A program made the position numbers and the translations under genes. Under the pieces are notes generated by a model. The model made no database searches, was not told the DNA's origin, and saw only the letters and a list, made by a program, of their open reading frames with translations. A stretch of DNA of 64,000 bases from Ricinus communis (Eukaryota; Streptophyta; Magnoliopsida; Malpighiales; Euphorbiaceae), in assembly GCF_019578655.1 (NCBI RefSeq), contig NC_063256.1:5704001-5768000 (forward strand), written 5' to 3'. Position 1 is the first letter of the stretch. Every line of letters begins with the position of its first letter. Below, piece after piece: positions 56,601-64,000 of this stretch.

Positions 56601-57730
56601 TAATCAGGGCCATCCAAAGCCAGGTGATAGTTCTTTGGAGTTCAAATTCAAATTTTACCTTTTGGCAATTTCGTTAGCCTCCTAAGAATTGAACTATAAA
56701 GGCTGTCCATCTCACTTGGTAAAACAGAATTAGAGTAAACAGAAACTTTGGACCATCAATGAGCTGTGGCACTATATGTTGAATTTAGTTCATATTTAAT
56801 TGTTTGAACTGTCGTGGAAAAGCTGAATTTTGTGATCTTCCAAATTTGGGGCTAGATGATTTCTTTTTCTAGTTGTGGAGATTTTTTTTTTTGCATCATT
56901 GCGCGTAACACATTATTTGGCAGATAAAATATAAACAACTGATTTTAGGTACTAGTTTTAATCTAGTGCCAGTTTCCTTTACACTTCATCAGAAGTAATT
57001 TATATTCAGTACTTCTAAAACCTGCTGCAAATGGATCTTCAAACTTCTTTATTGTTATTATGTTTATGGCATAGAACGAACATGCTGTAAGCAGGATGCA
57101 ACTCTTAAAGAGATACTTTATTTTCAGTTGCATTAATCTAAAATTTGTTGATGTGTTGCATCATCACATCAGAGTTTTGTGACTTTTTTGTTACTTAAGA
57201 GTAGCAATTTTTAGTAATTGATACCTTACATTACCTTGCACGAAAACACACGAGTTGTGTAATTGATTATTCCTCTTATTAGATGTGGATTTATAATCAA
57301 GCTTATAGTATCATCTCTTTTTACTTTTGTGCATTAAATGGAGTGTGCAATGAACAAGGTTTCCATTCTCACTCTTTCAAGATTGTTGGACATACTTGCA
57401 GATAAATAGTGTAGGTGCTATGGAAAACCATGTACCTAGTAAACGTCTAGCTGATGGCTCAAAGAGGATCCGGGTCCCCCATTTTATGATTCAGCAGGTA
57501 ACTTGACAATCTGATCTCTTTATATCTCTGCCTGACAATTAGAGCTTTGTTGAAGTAGTAGAACTGAATATAGTGAAACCATCTTATTCTGCTTTACATC
57601 GATGTTTAATCTTTCAAAGAACATGTTTTGGTTAAGGTCTTGAATGAAGTTTTGTTCTGTACAGCCACTTGATGATGATAGGAAGCGGAGGAAGATAGGA
57701 TGTCGTCCTTGCAATGTGCTTGTGGACTGA
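53650..57730 (+). CDS. FBL17: F-box/LRR protein FBL17
   Basis: Substrate receptor of an SCF ubiquitin ligase; Arabidopsis FBL17 targets KRP cyclin-kinase inhibitors, allowing S phase and the generative-cell division in pollen. Eleven exons: 53650-54245, 54721-54822, 55008-55152, 55287-55471, 55659-55763, 55850-55947, 56051-56265, 56353-56419, 56538-56623, 57402-57497, 57665-57730. The total is 1761 bp, 586 residues, all in frame. The N-terminus is Ser/Pro-rich with YNCGRCGLPKKGHTC (C42, C45, C54), a feature of FBL17. The F-box is at about 126-165 (LPASCMWEVLRRLPPAGLL). Leucine-rich repeats follow from about 185 to 520, e.g. CPNLECMEIS, CLTSLKMEGCSNL, LRMLSLVLGTEITDASV, LKKLSLWGCSGLDAL. The tail is basic (DDDRKRRKIG). 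The exon 9-10 intron is about 780 bp. Confidence 0.95.
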
Positions 57731-58896
57731 AAATATGTTTATTAGAGATCATTCTTACTGTATACAAGATGCACTCTTGTGCTCGTCATCAATTTTCGGG
57801 TCATGTGCCCTGTGAATCCAGGATGGCGTGTAATTGTTCAAAATGGCAGTTAATATCTGCTGCCTTGTAGAATCGCATTTACCTCGACACAAAATTGTTT
57901 AGTTTCAAAGAGGACAACACTGAGAGCCTGTGTATGACTTTGGAGCTGCATATCAGAATAAAAGTTCCATGTTTCAGTGTATTTTATTTTATTTTTAAGC
58001 CGATATAATTCTGTATCAAAACTGCACTAAAACCAATAGCTTTTAAGTTGCCGTTTCATGGCCATCATCAAACATTAAAAGTTTCTTCTCAGATGCAGCT
58101 TTTGCATGGAGGAAAACTTGAATTGAATTATTGTATGGGACCCGAGTCCAACGAAATAAATATGTTAATTATTATTATTATTTTGTTTTACATTTGTCCT
58201 CGAGTTACTTTAATTTTTAACATTTCTATTTGTGTTGCTGTAGTTTACAAGTGATATTAAAAAAACAATGCAGTAGACAACTTGACATGGAAAAACATAG
58301 ATAGTGATTCCGGTCGTTTCAGGCACAAATGTCAGTATTGAGGAGTCCGAGCGATTTGTGGAACAGAGAAGAGGCACACGGTGGTCAGCTAAAAGGCGCA
58401 TTCTGAAATAAGAAATTGGGGATCAAATTCTTGGTTGCATTTTATGATGAACAATCTAAAAAGCTGGAGTATTATCATATAACTTATAAAAAGCAACTTA
58501 ATCTTTTTGGCTTCATTGAGAAACCAGGATAAGTGGAATCGGGATCATCGAGGGAGTTTCAAATTGTTGACCCTAACGATTCACCGAATAAAAAGAGTTG
58601 ACACTAACGACTGGTAGGACTTGTTTGGCTAAAGCATTAAGCATTTTAGCCAGTCGTTCAAACGACAGGCCGTTACGGACGGCTATCTCCTATTTGATAT
58701 TTATAATTAATTTAATTAATCATAACGCAAAGCAAATAGCGACTGACACGTAGCGGTTTTGTATATGTGGCCTCATCGGAGCAGGAAACAACTGTGACTA
58801 AAACAGCTGCCTCCAAAACTCAGTCGAGTTCTATCACTGATTCTCTCGACTTGGTGTTTCAGCTTTTTCTTTTGTTGCCCTCCCATTGATTTGGAA
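57731..58896. other. FBL17 3' UTR and kinase promoter
   Basis: No gene is seen. It contains a foldback at 58606-58658 about 240 bp before the kinase ATG. The rest is unremarkable. Confidence 0.5.
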
Positions 58897-61800
58897 ATGG
58901 AAGTCTCTTCTCTCTCAATAACTTCAAGAGCCTGTCCCTTTTCTCCTGCAACAGGTCTCTCTATCGTGATCATATGCCAAAATTAGTTGCCATCAGTTTC
59001 TCATTAAATCATTCATACCAATACTCGATCATGTGGTCCTGATTTTGAATAATTCTATCTGTTCCTCTTTCGATTCTTAATTTCTTTTTTCTTAATACTG
59101 TAATCATGTTTTAGAACTATGGTTGTTGTCGTCAAATTGTATCTGAATCACTCAATAATTACTGTTATTCAATAGCACATCAGATTATTCTTCCGTTGTA
59201 AAACCCGTACTCTATTTAAGTTTTTCTCTGGTTATTTTGCAATTACATTTCTGCTTGATAATCGTTTTATCATAAATGTACAGAGTCACTGCTGCTTAAA
59301 AGGATCAGGCGGCCTTCACTTCATCAATGCTTAGTATCCATTTCGCTGAATAAAAGAACTTCACAGTCTTTGTTCTCGAGGCAAACTGGACCTACTGTTT
59401 TCAAAGAAAACTCGATCAAGGTAATGATTTTACTAAATCCTTTTATATATATATATCTATATATATGTATGTATATGAAAGATTTATTGTCATTTACAAC
59501 GTAGTTTGTAGATTGATTTCTACGATATCAGGTCTTATGCAGTCTAAGGAGAGATGTTCCCGTGGTCGAGGCCAGGTATGTGACATCTGTTATGTCTGAT
59601 TGGATACATACTACTCCTCTAATTTCGAAAATTATTAGCTCAATTGAACCTTAAACCCCAAATATTCGGTTTCATGTGGGTGATAATTTTACTTATTTGT
59701 TCCATTCATCGGTGTTGTTGCTTCTATCACCTTGCAGTTCTATGGGTGAGATATATGATGCTTTGGCAGAGCGCATTCTTCCTGCCGCAGCTGCTGCATC
59801 AAATCCTAATTTGAAGTATGTTTTACTCCCTTAGATCTATAAGTAATATGCATTTGATATCTTGTATGACTGAATTCTTATGTTCTGGCTTTTCCTGTTT
59901 TCTTTTCCATGTCGTATCGCACGAATTCTTACTGCTATTTTGCTTTGTTTAAAATTTATAATTGTTTTAAACCCAAAGTAAAAAGTTCAGCCTTGGATAA
60001 TGATCAGAAAATCTATACTGCATGTGTTCCTTGCGAAGCCTCTTGCTCTTGTCGGATCATTTGTCTCCTTCTCCTTTCATGTGCTTGGATGCACATGTTG
60101 ACATGCATACTGCTTTGGAAACAAAATCAGCTACACTCTTTCTGCAGCATTTTATATCTGCATTCTTAATTTCAATTAGATGTACTCGTGACCAGACATT
60201 TCATTTTATAGACTGTCGAATACTATGTTAGTATAATGCTGTTTGCAGTTATGCTGTGCCTAAGTAAATACCTGCATAAGAATTTGAACTTGTAAATTTT
60301 TATCTTTGATTTCATTGTGGAGCCCATCTGTCACTCAGCACTCTGTATGACACTCTTTGATCTGCATCAGCCAAGTATAAGAATGGCTAAGATCAATTAG
60401 CAGGAGCTTACCTTATGTAAATATTCGATCTTGTCTATTTTTGGTTGTCATTTCTGTAAAGAGCTAGATATTGTGATTGCACCCTGTCCCCTTGGGTCTT
60501 ATCTCCTGCCATTGATCTAAAAGGGCCTAACGAAGGTAAGAGGGTGGGAATGGCTTTAGGCCAACCGTCACCCTTAGTTTACGAAGTATGTTTCTTTTTA
60601 ATTTTAACTTTGACTCATAACCATAAGGAAAATTGTTTATCCTCAAAGATATACCGTCTATTGCTAAATTTTATTCCTGTCTCAGATATTCACTAATGTG
60701 CCCTACATGTAACAGATATCTGTGTATACTTTAATGCCTTTAATGCTGCTATATAAATGAGCTCACCTAGTGTACAAAATGTTCCACAGATAGCGCAAAG
60801 GGAAGGGGAGGATAGGCACAAATGTACTCCCCCCTGCACTTTTGCAAATAACATAACAATTTATACTTTTACATGTTCTCCCCACCCTTTTACTACTCCA
60901 TTTCCATTTGTACGAAGAGTATGATTCTTTCCAATCTTTTTTTGTTCTCTTATTCTATATGGAAATCTCCTTTTCCCTGCTTAAATTATGTCCAGGCATA
61001 TTGTAGGCTTGGCTGGTCCCCCTGGTGCCGGAAAGAGCACTATAGCTTCTGAAGTAGTGCGGCGTGTAAATAAGATATGGCCCCAAAAAGCTTCATCATT
61101 TGATTCACAAGTTAAACCTCCTGATGTTGCTGCAGTTCTTCCCATGGATGGGTTCCATCTTTATCGTTCCCAGCTTGATGCAATGGAGGTTAAGCTTGCT
61201 CTATGTTTCTTTGCTTTGGTTATTGGACTGTTTTGGTGCTTTATAGTACTAATTGATGTTCTTGTATTTTAGAATCCAGACGAAGCCCATGCAAGACGGG
61301 GAGGTGAGCTTCAAGTAAATTTGGAATTTGAAATGACATTATAGCCATTTTAGGTGCTAAACTCTCATCGGTAATTCAGCTCCCTGGACGTTTTCTCCAA
61401 CTCTACTACTTGAATGTCTAAAGAAACTGAGGAATGAGGTGAGTGGATGTTAATGTTGTGAATTTAAATAGTTCATTTTTCTTGTCTTGAAATGTTTTTG
61501 GGACAATATTAAGTTCTGCTTGCAATTTTCCCTTGTACATGTTAATTTTTCGTAAGTGCTATATTGCTGGCTTTTTGTTATTAACAACAATAAAAATTTC
61601 AGGGATCAGTCTATGCACCATCATTTGATCATGGGGTTGGAGATCCGGTTGAAGATGATATCTTTGTGAGCCTTCAGTAAGTAATTAACTGCTTTCATTT
61701 GTGTTATCCTGTCAATAGAAGGTGATTTTGTGTAAATTAAGCTGCTTCTGGAAATCTCGATTGTCCATGATTCCAGTGGGTAATATTAGAGCTTAATTGC

Positions 61801-63628
61801 TGATCTTGTTGACACAACACAGGTGTTAAGCACACACATAAGTAATCCAATGTGGCTAGCAAGCTAAGAGGTGCATAAGGAGTGATGTCACTTCTATGCG
61901 CTTAATCACATGGTTGAACTGTGATGCTATCATGTTAATGTACTGATATGTATTTGTTGCAATGTAGTTTCAGAAGATAAATGCAGTCATAAGAAGAAGA
62001 ATCCAGAGCTACAAATTTGAAATGTGTTGTTTGTGCTCCTTTAATAAAGCTTATTTTCTTGCTTCTTTGCAGGCATAAAGTGATCATAGTTGAAGGAAAT
62101 TATCTATTGTTGGGAGAAGGGGCTTGGAAGGATATATCGTCTATGTTTGATGAGAAGTGGTAAAGAAATTTTTCGTACTTGATGATTTTACTCATGGGGA
62201 AGAGCAGAAAAATGGTACTGAAATTGTGTGCAAGTTTGATGCATAAGTTTTATACACTGGACATGGTGGATACGTACATTCACAGAATGTGGTTTCTGTT
62301 TGCTGGTTGCTTTTATCTTGTACTCAATTTCAATGTTTCAATCTCATATATTAATTATTTGCACAACATATTATGGAGAGTGCATTGGGCTGAGGCTTCT
62401 TAATATTTGATTATCATTTTATGAAGTTTGCTAGAATGAAGAAGTTTAATTTTAGAAAGTCAGATATCATATTTGATAATTCTTTTTTTTTTTTTCTTCT
62501 TCAATTTCCATTAGTCTAAAATTTGTTTTGAATTGTCAGTGAAGAGTACCTTGCTAAGTCGTTCAAATCCATGGTGCTAGATGTTTAGTTTCTGCCTGGC
62601 TGTATTTGTTTATTGATAACATTTTTAGGTGTCCGTAAAACCTTATTAAGTTAAAGGTACCCTAATAACTAGAGTTGTCGGTTTAAGAAAGCCAACCCCC
62701 AACCTGCCTAGATGGTGTTTTACAGTTCCTGGCCAGCAATCCCCATATGTTTTTGTATCGCTTCTGTAGCATATGCAGGGAAAGGTTTTCAAAAATCATT
62801 TCACAATGATTACACTGTTAAAGGAAAAGATTGCAGGTGAATTTGATCAGAGGTCAAACACAAAATTGAGTTTGTCTGGAGCCACTGGGCAGTGATGTAA
62901 TCTTGAGACCAGCATTTCTTGCAACCAATGTATTGTTAATTTGCTATTTCCTTTTCCGATCAATCAAATGGAGAGTTGAGCACTCTTAGCACTTAATGCT
63001 AATACATAATACCTTATAAATCTATCCCACTGCTTAACCTGTCACCTTCAGTTTTGAAATCTGCTTTATGATGGAGAATATAAATTTCTATGAATCTGGA
63101 TAACTTGTTTGATCCATCTTCATCATCGTGTAACCACCTTCACAGAAAGCCTTTATGAGCTTTCTTTTGTTCTTCAAACTTTGATATTTTTATTTTCTAC
63201 GGCAACAGTTTGAGTAATTGGTTCTATGTTGCAACTTTCACAGGTATATTGATGTTGACATTGACACAGCAATGGAACGAGTTTTAAAGCGACATATTTC
63301 TACAGGTACTGGCTCGTGCTTTGTTTTGAATCAATTACTTTTCCTAGACAGGAATGAAAACTAGTTTGTATCTTAGAATTCTGATTCTAGTTTTACATGT
63401 ATGGCAGGAAAACCTCCAGATGTTGCAAAATGGCGGGTAAGCGTTACTTTGTCATGAGACTCAAAACTTGTCTGTTACAGATGTTGATTTGAGAATATAA
63501 GTATGCTAGAAGTTTTCTTCATTAGTAAATTCATCCTGCAGATAGATTATAATGACCGGCCCAATGCAGAGCTAATAATCAAGTCAAGGAAAAATGCAGA
63601 CTTAATAATCAGGTCTATTAATTTCTAA
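58897..63628 (+). CDS. P-loop kinase, uridine kinase/phosphoribulokinase-like, probably plastid
   Basis: NTP-dependent small-molecule kinase like Arabidopsis At1g03030; the substrate is not established. Twelve exons: 58897-58954, 59284-59420, 59532-59575, 59738-59815, 60996-61188, 61273-61303, 61380-61438, 61603-61676, 62073-62159, 63244-63305, 63408-63436, 63542-63628. The total is 939 bp, 312 residues, all GT-AG and in frame. The N-terminal 70 or so residues are Ser/Arg-rich, a likely transit peptide. Walker A is GPPGAGKST at 113-121; MDGFHLYRSQLD is the uridine kinase-like acceptor motif; ARRGAPWTFSP and YAPSFDHGVGDPVEDD follow; VIIVEGNYLLLGEGAW is the Walker B-like strand; MERVLKRHISTGKPP is the lid. 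The last exon reads to a stop at 63626-63628; an alternative donor inside it cannot be excluded. Confidence 0.88.
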
Positions 63629-64000
63629 CAAAATGAGGTGAGTTGAATTCTTTTTGTTTTTGCATTAAATTGAATAAATGAATGACGATTCTTCCATCCC
63701 TCTGTCTCTTCCCAGCCCCAATCTCTTAACACTACTGGAGATTCAGACTAGTCATGTTCAATCTTCATTGAGAAGTTGATATGCTAATTTATTTATTTGG
63801 GCAACTCTAAGTACGACTTCACTTATTCTCTGTTTTTTCTTTTTCTTTTTGCTTCTCTTTATTACAACTTTGTTCACTATTTACAGAAATTGCTTATTTT
63901 TCGTTGCTAGCTTTAGTTAATTATAATTTTATATATATATATGCTTACAACTTTACCCAATCTTTAATTATATTCTTTCTTCTTTTTTGAATCAGCTTCA
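63629..64000. other. Kinase 3' UTR / downstream
   Basis: T-rich sequence with no ORF; window ends here. Confidence 0.5.

Overview
This window is nuclear DNA from a flowering plant, most likely a rosid eudicot. Every protein is plant-like. Two genes carry plastid transit peptides plus plant-only functions (PsbW, phospholipase A1-I-gamma). The genes have many short exons with GT-AG introns, and the intergenic DNA is very AT-rich with TA, TAA and TTC/TTA microsatellites. The species cannot be fixed from sequence alone. No rRNA, tRNA, CRISPR array, plasmid or phage feature was seen.

Layout, left to right: the 3' end of an AAAP amino-acid permease (+, about 118-979); a one-exon PRA1 family gene (+, 1689-2237); a DRIP-type RING E3 ligase (-, 4215-9154); an MRS2/CorA magnesium channel (-, 13094-16511); a 5.7 kb AT-rich gap; a GAUT5/6-type galacturonosyltransferase (+, 22265-26992); photosystem II PsbW (+, 27760-28241); the Rpb7-like subunit of RNA polymerase III (+, 29454-31807); chloroplast glutathione reductase (+, 33083-37108); UTP18, a small-subunit processome WD protein (-, 38678-40378); a dead, 5'-truncated LINE with an 11-bp target duplication (41211-41990); plastid phospholipase A1-I-gamma (-, 43088-45872); a 7.8 kb AT-rich gene desert; the F-box/LRR gene FBL17 (+, 53650-57730); and a plastid-type P-loop kinase of the uridine kinase/phosphoribulokinase group (+, 58897-63628). 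I rebuilt exons by hand from frames and GT/AG sites. In all eleven complete multi-exon or single-exon models checked, the coding length is a multiple of three, and protein lengths are close to the Arabidopsis relatives I remember.

The genes do not form a pathway, but the gene order carries a signal. From memory of Arabidopsis loci, DRIP/GAUT/Pol III subunit/PLA1 occur together on chromosome 1 (At1g06770-06800), PLA1/PSBW/GAUT/DRIP on chromosome 2 (At2g30550-30580), and FBL17/GR2 side by side on chromosome 3 (At3g54650-54660). This window holds members of all three segments interleaved, as expected of a lineage that has kept a less fractionated ancestral order.

Regulatory signals fit some gene functions: E2F-like sites before FBL17, a telo-box plus site II elements before UTP18, a telo-box before the Pol III subunit, and two short uORFs in the likely leader of the GAUT gene. 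I found no convincing novel multi-gene system. The best leads are the composite gene order, the LINE insertion, a foldback element before PRA1, and the promoter-element combinations.
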